From Pohlia nutans (Eukaryota > Streptophyta > Bryopsida > Bryales > Mniaceae), in assembly GCA_022496805.1 (NCBI GenBank), contig CM040091.1:10840336-10904335 (forward strand): a stretch of 64,000 bases of DNA, read 5' to 3'. The translations under genes were made by a program, and so were the position numbers. The notes beneath the pieces are model-generated. The model made no database searches and was not told the DNA's origin. It worked only from the letters and a program-made list of their open reading frames with translations. How positions within the stretch are numbered: the stretch's first letter is position 1; each line of letters opens with the position of its first letter. Below, piece after piece: positions 27,183-38,493 of the stretch.

Positions 27183-28328
27183 TAATGCATACTAAAGTGT
27201 GTTGGAAGCTTCTTCACTTGCCAAAAAGATTTAATGCATGGTTCAATAATAGTAAGTAAACTCAATTGCTATTAGTGGTGCACACACCTAATTCTCAAAC
27301 GAAACAAGTTATATCCGCCACATGTTTTTTTTACAAGCTTTTGTTGTTGAACGTCTTTTCACCTTGTGTTTGTGTGGCCTAGCCTTCACCCACCAATAAT
27401 ACGCCCTGTCAGCAACCCTAAACTCTAAATCCCCCTTGGACGTTAATACAAGAGGACAAAACATGCCTCCTACTTTGCGCACGTTGGGGGCCACCTTAAA
27501 ATAACCCCCTCTTCCAAGGGTTTAAAATTCATGAGAGGGTTACCTAGAATACTTTAGAACAATGAGTTCCAATTTTATTTTGTTAATTTCCAAAAATAGA
27601 CGCTAACGTGCCCAAAATGGAAATTTTTGAAAATGAGCACCATGAGTGAATAGTGCTTGCATTTACGTCCATGGAGATTTAGAGTTGGAATTGTGCAATA
27701 CCCCAACCTAACTTTGAATATTGTAGTACCATAGCTGGATCGCCACCCACGAACAAATATTTAATATTTTTTGAAAAACAAGTTTTGTCCTCAAAAAATG
27801 AATTTTCCGGCTTGAGCAAAAAATGATTAAAAATGGTCCAAAGTGGCCAAAACAACTTAGAAATAGCAAAATATAGCTAAAAATAATTTATTCTATTCTC
27901 AATTGTTTTACGTTCTTTAAATTCTTTGAATTATTTTTTTGGCGACCCAACTATGGTACAACGGTAACATAATTTTAGTGTGGCCATCATGGACGTGCCA
28001 TATGATGATTTCAAGCCAATGATGGAAAAGCATGTGGCTATAGTGTCTGTGCCTCTTTCAAGGCAGACTTCTGTTGAGTTGTTGTAGGTTGAGCATGTGT
28101 CATGTGGGACATAAGTTATAAGCTGATCTTTAATTCAATTGGGTTGCGGTGCGGTTTGACCTGGTCTAATTGAATCGGTTGACACCTTCGTTGAAATACA
28201 CGCTCTTGCAACTAACTCCAAATTTTCTCGATCAGCGTTCAATTCCTTCTCTCGACCAACCTTTAAGTTCCTAGGCTCGTTCCTCTAAAAGTTCAGTCCT
28301 ATTGCTGAGTCCATGCTCATACCCGTCC
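27183..28328. other. Intergenic, nothing recognised
   Basis: There is a 61-codon open frame on the minus strand (27494-27309) of uncertain meaning. From 28.0 to 28.3 kb the sequence is less AT-rich. No gene supported. Confidence 0.4.
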
Positions 28329-28377
28329 CGGAACATCCGGGAACATCGAGGAACAGTTGGGAACATCTGGGAACACC
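28329..28377. repeat. Short tandem repeat, about 12-bp unit
   Basis: Four to five imperfect units of GGGAACATCNNG: CGGAACATCCGG, GAACATCGAGG, AACAGTTGGG, AACATCTGGG, AACACCC. Confidence 0.75.
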
Positions 28378-29050
28378 CATTTATAGCTTCCGTAGTTGGG
28401 TCCTTTTTTTATATGGTAAGTGGGCCCATTACCAACATTGTTCCTATTGTCACCAGAATGTACAGTACTTGGTGTCTTTCTCTTAACCCTTTAGTGCCCA
28501 AGAGACCACATTGTTGTTACTGATGTGTCGAAAACGCAAATAATGAAAAATCCATTAACAAATAGATTTTGAATTGCCAGGTTCGGAGTTGGAGATTTGT
28601 AATAGACATCTTCTAGAAAAATAAAATTTCAATTTGGAGTTGTGCAACTATCGAAATACCTATGAAGAAAACATGAACATACTCCGGATATTTGAAAATA
28701 CAGTAAAGACTTATAAATATAGCACATGTACTATGCGGTATTCCGGGGGTATTTCTTGTGTTTGGAAGTTTGTTATCTTGTTTATTTTTTTGGATTGTGT
28801 TCTCTTGTTCATGCTCCATTATTTAGTGTATGTGTTCCGATCTTGATCAATGTACCAACTCCTTTCGTATTTTAACGTATAATTTTTTTGTCCTAAATAG
28901 TATATGGATGAGTCCCTATCACTTATAAAATTCACAATAATTATGTGTCAATCTGAATTTTGACATGAAGGATTGCAACAAAGAGGTGTTGACATAGATC
29001 ATTGTTGATCCTCATCAATTTTATTTTAAAAAAATTAACCCAAATTGTAT
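28378..29050. other. Intergenic, nothing recognised
   Basis: TTAACCCTTTAGTGCCC at 28483 is a lone TTAA-type terminus without a clear partner. No gene. Confidence 0.4.
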
Positions 29051-29997
29051 TTAACCCCTAAATTTCCTTGTGTTTTTGGGAGCTTGAAACCTCAAAACTG
29101 CGATTTTCTACCTCTATGTACTCCCGGGGATGTGAACCAAGTTTTTTTACTTCTTTTAGAATTCCAACCGTAAGATCTTGTACCTAAGCCTATTTATAGC
29201 TACTGTTTCAAAAATTGATCGTTGGATGTTTATCATTTGCAAGATCGTAACATCCAAAGTTTGTGCAAAAGTTTTTCGGGGCATTGCTTGGGAGGCATTG
29301 TCTCCATAGTGCAAAGGGGGACTTGAAGATTGTTACTCCAAACATTTTGCTCATATTTTTTTCCATGTAGATAACTAAGTTGGGTACGCTCATGCAAAAT
29401 TTTAGAGACTCATTATGCGTTTCAAACCTTCATGCAAATTAATTTCTGGAAGAAGGTATAAAAATGGCAATTTGGTGAAACATGCATCACATTAATTGTA
29501 TTTGATTTTTGGGAAAAATGAACAGTGATTAGGTACCTCTATGATTTTATAAATTTTAGGCGAAATTATTTTTAAAAAATCTCAAAATCTCAAATTTTGA
29601 CAAATTTCGAAAGAAAAGAATGTGAAATTACAAAAAACCTAGGAGGTTGCTGTTCTTTATTTTGGAGGCTGCCCTTGTCAAGCCAAGAATATAATCAACA
29701 TGGGTCACTTCAAATTCTTAGCCTAAATGTAGTGAAGAGCATGTCTCCGAAAAAAAAAATTGAAAAAATGATTATAATAAAAAGTTTTTTTCTGCCCCAG
29801 TTGGGCTTGAAACCAAGAATTTCGATAATTTTTTTATAAAATCCGAATTTGACTTTGTAATTTTTACCACACACACCTTGTATGTATGACCACGCCCACA
29901 CCAAATTATAGTCTAAAATTCTTAATTTAGACCTTCCATCTAAGCTTCCCGAAACAACAAAAAGCCATTTTGGCTTTTAAGGGCCTTCAGGGGTTAA
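29051..29997. repeat. TTAA-terminated element, family T5, 947 bp
   Basis: It starts TTAACCCCTAAATTTCCTTG and ends GGCCTTCAGGGGTTAA. It contains ACCGTAAGATCTTGT, as in the element at 10.04 kb. No coding capacity. Confidence 0.65.
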
Positions 29998-30419
29998 CTT
30001 TGAAGTCACACACCCTCCAAAATCTCATTTTTGAATGTGCATTATATGGTTCAAAGACATACAATAATCTTCCAATCCAACGATTTGATCTAATCAAGGA
30101 TTAACCAGCAATTGTTTGATTAAACTAAGTTTACATTTTTACAATTAAATACTATTATTAGTAACTATAATTTGAACAGAGACAGTTTTAAGAAAAAAAT
30201 CACCAAAAACTCTTGTTTTTCCATAACCACCATGGGCACTTAAAGGTTAAAGAAATATGTAGGTTGATTGTCCATTGCTTAATTTTCTTTTGAAAAACCC
30301 TAATTGTAATTTGGTGCATAGGCATAGTATCACAAAATGGTTTTTCATTTAATTAATTAGTTCAAAGCACACATAACCTATCCACATGCACACGTGACCC
30401 ATACATCATACACCGTATA
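29998..30419. other. Spacer, possible further TTAA-type element
   Basis: GGGCACTTAAAGGTTAA at about 30235-30251 resembles a right terminus, so a short decayed element may run from 29994. No gene. Confidence 0.35.
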
Positions 30420-31340
30420 TTAACCCCTAAAATTCCTTGACCGTATTCTCACAAAAAAAACCATGAAAAACGCAGCATTTGGAAGTTGCGGAAGAAATCA
30501 TATGTTTTTTTTAGTTTTTTCATCATTTAGCCGTAAGATCTAATACCCAGCTTGAATTTTCATGTGAACGCAAAATTTGAGAGCAAATTGACCATTAGAT
30601 TCTTAGATTATAGGGATCAAAGTTGCAAAAGAAGATTTTTTGGGGTTCAATCCGGTGACAAATTTGAACTTTAGAAATTAATATCTTTTTTTTGAATGGG
30701 TTAGAAATTCATTGAATGGCAAGGCCATGTTAACAATTGAGTTAAGTCTTCAAATATAAAATCTTGTAAGAAAAAAACTCATACAATTTTTTTCATAAAA
30801 CAATTACTAGAAGTGGGTACAAAGTGAAAGGGAAAAGAAAATCATTAATAAGTTTGACATGGAATTGTAAAATGTCAATCTTAATGGTGAGAATGTTGTA
30901 CTTGGAGATCTTCACCTCGTGCCTTTTATTTCATTAAAAAATATTGAAAATTGAGTTTAGAAATGAACTTCAAAGTTTTTTTTGTCCAAACTGCCCAAAA
31001 AACAAATCTCCTCATAACATTTATCCCATTGGTCAAAATGGCTGGATTTAAAGCTTCATTTGTAGATAAAGATCAACCAATCACGAATCAAAAAAGAAAT
31101 TTTGAAAAAGAGTAAAACATAAAAAAATTCTTGTTGCCCGATCTCGCTTCAAAAACTTCAAATGCTTATAACTTTTGCAATACTTATTGGAATGACATGA
31201 AACGAAGTGCGACATGTAGAGTGTAGTTTTTGGAAGCTACACTGAAAGTTTCATTGAAAATTTTAAAAGTATGAGGTCCGTGGAGGCTATCCAAAAAGTG
31301 GAACGACCAGAATATGGTCGCTCAGAATTTTAGGGGTTAA
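30420..31340. repeat. TTAA-terminated element, family T5, 921 bp
   Basis: It starts TTAACCCCTAAAATTCCTTG and ends AGAATTTTAGGGGTTAA. It carries GCCGTAAGATCTAATAC, a variant of the T5 block. It is followed at once by the shared 3' module. Confidence 0.65.
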
Positions 31341-31824
31341 AGATAGGTTATTTGTTTGTTTTGTTACATTGAGAACTCTCGAACTTTGGACCCACATGCC
31401 CCATTCTTGGTACCATCAAAAAGCTCTTCATGAGGAGGGGTGCACAGAGTTTGTTTTGTCGCATTTGAACTTATGGTGTGAAAATTATGGATTTTAAATC
31501 AAAACGTTGTCAATGTGAATTGAATTAAATTATAAAAAATGGAACATTGGAGATTTTAATGTCATTCTTAGCATCTTAAAAAGCTTTCAATGAGTAGGGG
31601 TGCATTTAAGTTGTTTCGTGGCTTTTGTACCTACGGTGTGAAAATTCTAGATTTTCAATCTAATTGAATGACTATAGATTGAATTAAATTATCGATAAAT
31701 TATCCTAAAAGCAAAAACAAAAGTACACGGAACACGAGAACGTGTAGGAAGATGTGGAACATGGAGGCATGTGGAACACATGCAAAATCTCGGGCAACGG
31801 CACATGTCGACAATAGTTTATACA
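31341..31824. repeat. 3' module, second copy
   Basis: It starts AGATAGGTTATTTGTTTG, includes two GGGTGCA..AGTTGTTT / CGGTGTGAAAATTCTAG-type sub-repeats, and ends GGCAACGGCACATGTCGACAATAGTTTA. It is directly followed by the next TTAA element. Confidence 0.55.
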
Positions 31825-32661
31825 TTAACCCCTAAAGGATCCACCGTCCATTTTTTGGACAATGTATAGATTTCATCGACATTTCTCATCCGTAATGTTC
31901 ATTTTGCAAGGAAATTATACACAAAAAAATCTATGGCAAGATAGCTTCATACATGTGTGCTCCAGTTAGAAAGAGGATGATTTGTGAAAATTTTATGTCT
32001 CATTTCATGTTGGAAAGATTCACCAAAACATTTAAAGATTTTAGTCTACATGTGCTTAGAAAAAAATTAACTCATAAAACTAACTTGGGGAGGTCACTCT
32101 TTGTATTTTTTGCATATCACGTGTGAAAAAAGGTTTTTAAAAGTACCTCTAAAAATAAAAGTAAATCTTACAATAATTATTAATATTTCAAGAATATTCT
32201 CATGTTTATTTTTGTAATAAAATTTGAGCATCCTATATCATTTAATATAATTCATTTATAAAAATTACCTTTCAAGATTTATTTGGACCTATATTGTTTT
32301 GCACGCCGTTTGTAATTTTTTTATAAGTAAACTCCTTGAGAATATTAAGCAACCAAAAAATCTTCAGAAATCACTACACTTAAAGTATTACATTTCAACC
32401 GTTACAACAAATTTCATCCATAAATTGTCAATATCTTATTTGTAATTGAATTACAAAATATTCCTGAATTTCATGTTTCAAATTTTATACAAAATATTGG
32501 TGATAGCAACTGTAGATTTAATTGTAAGGATAGAATCTAAAATTTATAATGTACAACTTTTATCATACATCAAGTTCAAAATATTCCACTAGGTTGCATT
32601 TTATGACGCATCTTTGCAAAACTGCCAAATTCGGAGAGGAATGAGGACGTTTAGGGGTTAA
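31825..32661. repeat. TTAA-terminated element, family T1, with an insertion
   Basis: It starts TTAACCCCTAAAGGATCC and ends AGGACGTTTAGGGGTTAA. It is about 260 bp longer than other T1 copies because unrelated AT-rich sequence (about 32083-32346) interrupts the T1 phrase between CTCATAAAA and AAGCAACCAAAAAATC. Confidence 0.7.
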
Positions 32662-33099
32662 AGAAGGTTGTTTATTTGTTTTTTTTGTTTTGTTTTGTTA
32701 CGTTGAGAACCCTGTGATTGTGTGTCCATTGGCCATGTTCTTAGTATGGTCGAAAAACACTTGACGAGGAGGGATGCATGGAAATAGTTTCATTGCATTT
32801 GAATGTATAGTGTGAGTTACAAAATTTTAAACGAATTTTGTCACCAATAATTGAATTAAATTATGGAAAATTGAACATGGGAGTTTTTGATGTCATTCTT
32901 GGCATCATCATAAAGCTCTCACCAAGTAGGAGTGCACAGAAGTTGTTTCGTAGCTTTTGAACCTACGGTGTAAAAGTTCTGGATGTTTGATCGAATTTTG
33001 TCACTATAAATTGAATTAAATTATAGTTAAACTATTCTAAAAAGAAAAAGTACTGAGAACACAGGGAATATTTAGGCCAACGGCATAAGGTCACACTAG
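32662..33099. repeat. 3' module, third copy
   Basis: It starts AGAAGGTTGTTTATTTG and ends AGGCCAACGGCATAAGGTCACACTAGTTAT. It is the same module as at 23.5 and 31.3 kb. Confidence 0.55.
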
Positions 33100-33137
33100 T
33101 TATCTATGATGCATATTTAAACACGCATTCACCTTTT

Positions 33138-33590
33138 CATAGCATAATAGAGTAGTGCAATATAGCACCCTTTTAAAAACGGATTGAAAGAATATTCACT
33201 TACATTCACTTTTTTTAGTAATTGAAAAATGCCATTTGTATTCTACGAATTTTAGGACTACTGTGTCATTGCCATGTAAACTTAGTTTCTATTTGTACCT
33301 TGAATGTGGTCCCATTGCAACAGGTGGAATGTTGGCTTCCGTTGTTCTATTACGTTGTGTTGTAACTGTACATAGCATAATAGAGCAATGGGAGCCATCA
33401 CCCTTTTGCAATGAGATCACAGTTAGTTACAATTAGAAATTAAGTACACGTGGCAATGACATGATGGTCCCAAAATTCATGGAATACAAATAGCATTCCC
33501 TCATTATTTAAAAAAGTGGACCTAAGTGCAGATTCTCTTTCGATCCAATTTTCAAAAGGGTGCTCTGTTGCATTGCTCTATTCTACTATG
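33138..33590. repeat. Large foldback element, 453 bp
   Basis: The left arm begins CATAGCATAATAGAGTAGTGC; the right arm is its inverse, ending TTGCTCTATTCTACTATG. The arms pair imperfectly over about 170 bp (CCATTTGTATTC.., TGTCATTGCCA..). A third copy of the terminus, CATAGCATAATAGAGCAATG, lies at the centre. The open frame inside is not gene-like. Confidence 0.7.
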
Positions 33591-34210
33591 TAGCTCCAGG
33601 ACAACCTCTGAATTTAAAATAAAACAAAATCTTTGGTTCCAACAAAAGTTATTGTAATCACTAGCTGTTGTATGTACTATTTAACCCTTAAGAGTGCAAG
33701 GAGCCCCGTGGGATCGTTTTTCAGTCCAACGGTGATTTTCATTTAGATTTTAATTTCAAATGAAAATGGTCCCAACTGTCTTCTACTGACTTTCTACAAA
33801 ATTGTTAAACTTGCGTCCTTTACAGCACGTTAAAGCTCAAAACCCTAAAATATTTAAAATTCCATCTTTGTACCTTTCCAAGGACAAGCCGCACTGACTG
33901 TCCTGAGAGTTGAAGACTTCCTGTTGAATACGAGGGATATTCCATGATGGATCTCCGTAACTTGGTTGAAGGTTCCCATTGAAAAAAGCTTGCCTTCTGT
34001 TTTGTTTTGTTCCAGAAGTTCAGCGGTTTTATTGCAACTGAATGGATATGATCATCGGTCACATGCTATATTTTTTAAAGAAATTAAAAACAGATAGAAA
34101 GAGCTTGGATTGCTACAAGAGCCCATGATGATGATGATGATGAAGCCGTTGTGGGTCTTCCACTCTACCTTTATACGTTACATAATTATTGACAAGTTTC
34201 TTTCTTGTAC
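33591..34210. other. Intergenic with a lone TTAA-type terminus and a short microsatellite
   Basis: TTAACCCTTAAGAGTGCAAG starts at 33681 without a clear partner. An (ATG)6 run lies at 34125-34143. No gene. Confidence 0.45.
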
Positions 34211-34212
34211 TA

Positions 34213-34491
34213 AGGTAGGAGGCTCTAAACCCGTCCCTTTAAGGGCTGTGGCATTATGAGGACACAGGGAGAATTGAGCGTGATTTTTCTCTGAAAGAGA
34301 AATCGAAGCAAAGACCATCATATTTGAATCAAAAATTTGGATGTTCCTAAAATTAGTTATGAATTTCTGAAATTGAAATGACATGGGTTCTAAAGTGGTG
34401 CTCTTCACCATGGGTACATCCAAAATTTCAAAATGTTCATCCTTGTTAGAGTGCGGGTTTAGAACCGTGGCGGGTTTAAAGCCCTCTACCT
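34213..34491. mobile_element. AGGTAGGAGGCTC MITE, 279 bp, TA target
   Basis: TA precedes AGGTAGGAGGCTCTAAACCC, and the inverse GGGTTTAAAGCCCTCTACCT precedes TA. This is the cleanest copy of the family in the window. The interior (ATGAGGACACAGGGAGAATT, GTTCTAAAGTGGTGCTCTTC) matches 13.9-14.4 and 47.1-47.3 kb. TA duplication and size suggest a Tc1/mariner-type MITE. Confidence 0.8.
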
Positions 34492-34493
34492 TA

Positions 34494-35991
34494 CCGTATG
34501 TGACGGTCAAATTCGGACAATATTGTGTCAAAATCTAATTTCCACAACATAGTTTGAGAGGTCCACGTCACCATATATCAATCACAAGACGACATGTGGC
34601 TTTTTTGGACATAAAGTAATTAATCAATGTCAAAACCGACCACGACGTAGGGTACTCAATTATGGATGCATATTGATTGTATTGAAATGCAGTAATTGCC
34701 ATACACGGTTATCAGGGTTGACAAAATATGATTGTAAAGTGTTTAGAGAAGCCCAAATCTTTAGCAAATTATTTTTTCAAAAAATGTATGTTTTGTATGG
34801 TGAAAAAGAAAATCTTGGAAGATATTCATATAACTTGGCATTTGTTGAAATGTAATTTTCCAAATAAGAATTATTTGCCAAGATCCTAATAGCTAGGTAT
34901 AGTAAAAAAAACATTACTGTAGAATTGTTTATACTACATGTTCAAGACACAAAAGAAACCCCATAGTCTTTAGAACATGGGTGTGGAAATTGTTCGACGC
35001 ACTTGGGATGTACAATAGGGGACAAAAAATTTGGCGTTTATACATTTGAGTAGAAATAAAAAGTCTTTGATCTTTGAAAGTGTCCCAAAGGCACACAAAT
35101 TGTTTCTAAACTTCCAAATTTGAAACACGTGTTCTTTTATGAGTTGATTACATTTGTGCCAAGTTTCGTGGCCAAATTTATTTTCAAATTATCTACAAAT
35201 TTACTCGATTATAGGTTTAAAATCAATCAATCATGATTTGAAAACAAATTTCTAAATTAGAACTCTATAAACTCTTCAAAAAATTCACCAAAATTCAACA
35301 TTCTAACTTTAAAAATTAAAACTTCATTTGATTGATCAAAATGTTGTTTACTTGAGATATTGATTGAGTATTTTTAAAGAAGTTGATTTCGTATCACTGT
35401 ACATGCAATTTTGTGAGTGGTGGTACAAAGGGGTGACAATCTTTTCTTAGGGCACTATACATTGAAAATGTGATATTATGGAGTGTGATAGTAATGAAAT
35501 ATGGGTGTTAAAGAACATTGAATGCTACACTCCATAGGCTGTTTAGGTTTCCTTTTCTAATTAGGTTGTTACTTTTATAATATAATTTTGGTGTATGAGG
35601 AAAAGTCACAATTCAAAATCTATGTCATTGTAAAAAAGTGTGAAATATATTTTTTAAATATACCTAAAAATGTTACCAAAAGGTGAACAATGACTCTAAA
35701 ATGATGTCTTTGTAGCTAAAAAATTGAAATAGTATCTCACTTTATTTGTTGGAGATCCATGGCATAATTGTAAGAGAAACAAGAACTACACTCTCAAAAG
35801 TGACATAACATAAGAAGTTATTTTGGCTTGTCCCTTTTTACAAATTTTGGAATCTAAAAAAATCTTGAATGAAAGGTTTATAGTTTTACTGTGGAGGCAT
35901 GATTTTTATTGTTGAAGAATGATGTCTCTTCAATAGCACTGAGGTAGAGACACCTATTGTCAACATTATTCCCATTGCCACTATATTGTAC
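34494..35991. other. AT-rich intergenic DNA
   Basis: No gene, RNA or repeat supported. Confidence 0.45.
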
Positions 35992-36565
35992 TTAACCCCT
36001 AAACGTCCTCACCTATGTCCAATTTGGGCAGTTTTGCAAAGATGCATTATAAAATGCAACTAGCATGAATATTTGAAACTTAATGTATGAATAAAAGTTA
36101 TACATTTTGAAATTTAGATTCAATCTATACGGTTAGATCTTTGATTGCTATCACTGATATTTTTCTATAAATTTTGAAACATTAAATAAAAATTATTTTG
36201 AAATTTGATTACGAATAAGATATGGATAGTATGGGGATGAAATTTGTTGTGATGACTTATAATATAGTACTCTAGGTGTAGTGATTTTTGGAGATTTTTT
36301 GGATGCTTGATTTTATGAGTTCACTTTTTCAAAAACACTTTTAGACTAAAATCTTCAAGATTTTGGGTGAAACACTACAACACAAAATGAGGCATAATTT
36401 TTTCAGAAATTGTTTCCTTTTCGATTGGATCACACATACATGAAGCTAACTTCCCACAAAAAATTCAGTAAAAAACTCACCACAAAAAGTGCATGACGGA
36501 TGAGAAATTGGGGATGAAATCTGTACATCAAGCAAAATATGCATAGTTGGGCGGTTAGGGGTTAA
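35992..36565. repeat. TTAA-terminated element, family T1, reverse orientation
   Basis: It starts TTAACCCCTAAACGTCCTCA and ends GCGGTTAGGGGTTAA (574 bp). It reads as the reverse complement of the copy at 661-1237. Confidence 0.75.
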
Positions 36566-38374
36566 ATGATTTCATTCTGAAAGGGCCATGTAGGACAATT
36601 GCACAAATTGAGTTATTACTGCACTCAATCAAGGCAATTGGTTCCCAAGCAATCTCATATCTTGTGCTATTAATACAATACTTTGATTGGTTTTGTACAA
36701 TGAAATCCTTTTTCATTTCAAAAGTTGTGTTCCCCAAGAGAGAAGGCACAATTGGGTTACCAGAGGTGGAGGACACGGTTGGGAAAAAACATTTGATCCC
36801 AGAGGAGGAAACTCCAGTTTGTTATCTATATAAGAGATCTTATTGGAAAGCTCTACAGAATCACCTTCAATTAGTCTCAAAGGTTTGCAAAGAAAATACT
36901 ACCCACCAAATCAAGATAAAAGAGCACCCAAGAGTATCAGAGAGAATCTTGGAAACTTTAGTAGGGGTAGAAAGTCTAGGACTTAATAATGTAATGGTTG
37001 ACGTCTACACGAGAATTACAACTTGAGATGAAAACCCAGAATCCAGGGAGTTAAAAAGAGGGCAAAGGAACAAACACAGCAATGCAAGCGTCACAAGAAA
37101 GGCCCAGACGCACAAAGTATCACTGAAAGCCAAAGCAACAAGCGGCTAGTCGCGGAGTCTCTGCCTCAGTATTTACCCCATATTTAATTTTACAGCTTCA
37201 TTTTACTGTTTAGAAGTGTAACTCCTGGTAACTCCTCAAAAACGAAGCGTTTCCGTAGTCTCTCCCCTGGTGGGCAGAGACAAAAAACGACCAAGATATG
37301 AACGACAATTCAAGGTCCAACTGAAAAGGGAGAGAGAGTCCACAATCAAGCCAAAGAGCACCACTAAGAGTCAAAAACCCTAATCTGGTTCTAAAGGAAA
37401 GTTCCCGGGAAAGCTACCGCTACTGTGAGCAGCTAAAGCAGTGCGACAAGGTTGGGACATGGCCGCAGCAGGAAAAGTTGGAATGTCCGTTTCCATATTT
37501 GAGCTCCATGGGAAGAAAGAATTTGTGGGAATCCTTATGCTACATACATTTTGGGAACAATCTGCACCAGAGATTAAAAAGCTTTTTTTAAAGACATCCC
37601 AAGGAAATGCATGATTCCAAAGACGAGTTCCTTCGCAGAGCCCACAGCATTCAGTGGCGATTTCTGCACAGATCAAATCAGGATTGAACCCAAAGACAAA
37701 AGCAGGTATCTGTGCACAACTAATGAAGCCAAATAGACAAGTCTCCAAAGGAGGAGCCTCTTGTTTGTGTGTTTCCCAAATGAATATAGACAGAAATGAA
37801 TTATACTTACAAAGAACGGGCCCAGCCAGCCTCTTTTTTCCAACAAATCATGCAGTGTCTTCGTAGGACCACTGCCACGCTCGCACAAAAATACATCGAC
37901 TCTAAATAGTTGTACAATCAGCTGAAATTTGCTGATGCCTGTGAATGAATGTAAAAAATCTGTATTTACACAAGGTCACGTTAGGAATCAGCACTCAAAT
38001 AAACTGTCTTCAGCAGATGGTCGAAAACAAGCTGTTGAAACTGATGGAACTTTAAAAAGAAGAAGAGCACGCTTGGAAGCTATTGATGATATTAGTGAAT
38101 TTAACGGCATATGCTTCCTTTGGAGAGGCTGATTAGAATAACTGAAAATTCACACGGGTTCATAAAATGCTGATGTTAGTTTGATGCTCACATATATTGA
38201 TGAGATGATTTATTAGGCCAAAACCAAAAGGTGGTACTTACCAAATATAAATTAATAAAACCAATTATCATCACTCAGGAGTACCTGTAAAACCTGTTTC
38301 CACAAACAAAAACACACTTAGGACATTATAGGTAATCCACAATATGATCAATCAAAATTACCAGAATTAGTGAA
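36566..38374. other. Low-copy stretch, possible unassigned transcript(s)
   Basis: Less AT-rich than its surroundings and free of the repeat families. It has a TATA-like CTATATAAGAG at about 36826 (+). On the minus strand there is an acceptor-like TTCATTCACAG at about 37940 with a matching donor-like GTAAGTATAA at about 37810, and another acceptor, GATCTGTGCAG, at about 37670. These could mark 3' UTR exons of the DUF810 gene or a separate short gene. Frames at 36664-37026 (+), 37380-37748 (-) and 37929-38132 (+) resemble nothing I know. I do not call a CDS. Confidence 0.3.
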
Positions 38375-38482
38375 AAACATTGCAAGTGTTAGTATTTTAT
38401 TTTTATTTTAAATTGAACAAAAGGAAGTCTACATAAGACCTACTCAAATTTGCTAGAAATAAACATGAGGCTTCTTTGGTTA
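38375..38482 (-). repeat. T3 element fragment, reverse orientation
   Basis: AAGGAAGTCTACATAAGACC, CTACTCAAATTTGCTAGAAA and AAACATGAGGCTTCTTTGG match the T3 copy at 41.6-41.77 kb. It lies just downstream of the stop codon of the DUF810 gene. Confidence 0.55.
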
Positions 38483-38493
38483 ATTCTGCATAC

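Noticed and set aside
27309..27494. 61-codon minus-strand frame as a small gene
   Set aside because: The composition is somewhat gene-like, but no homology is recognised and the flanks are AT-rich; evidence is insufficient.
36664..37026. 120-codon + strand frame as a gene
   Set aside because: It begins in AT-rich DNA next to a T1 element, spans the TATA-like box and resembles no known protein; kept only as part of an unassigned stretch.
36720..37030. Solo LTR with TATATAAG
   Set aside because: A TATA-like motif is present, but I found no terminal TG..CA pair with a target duplication.
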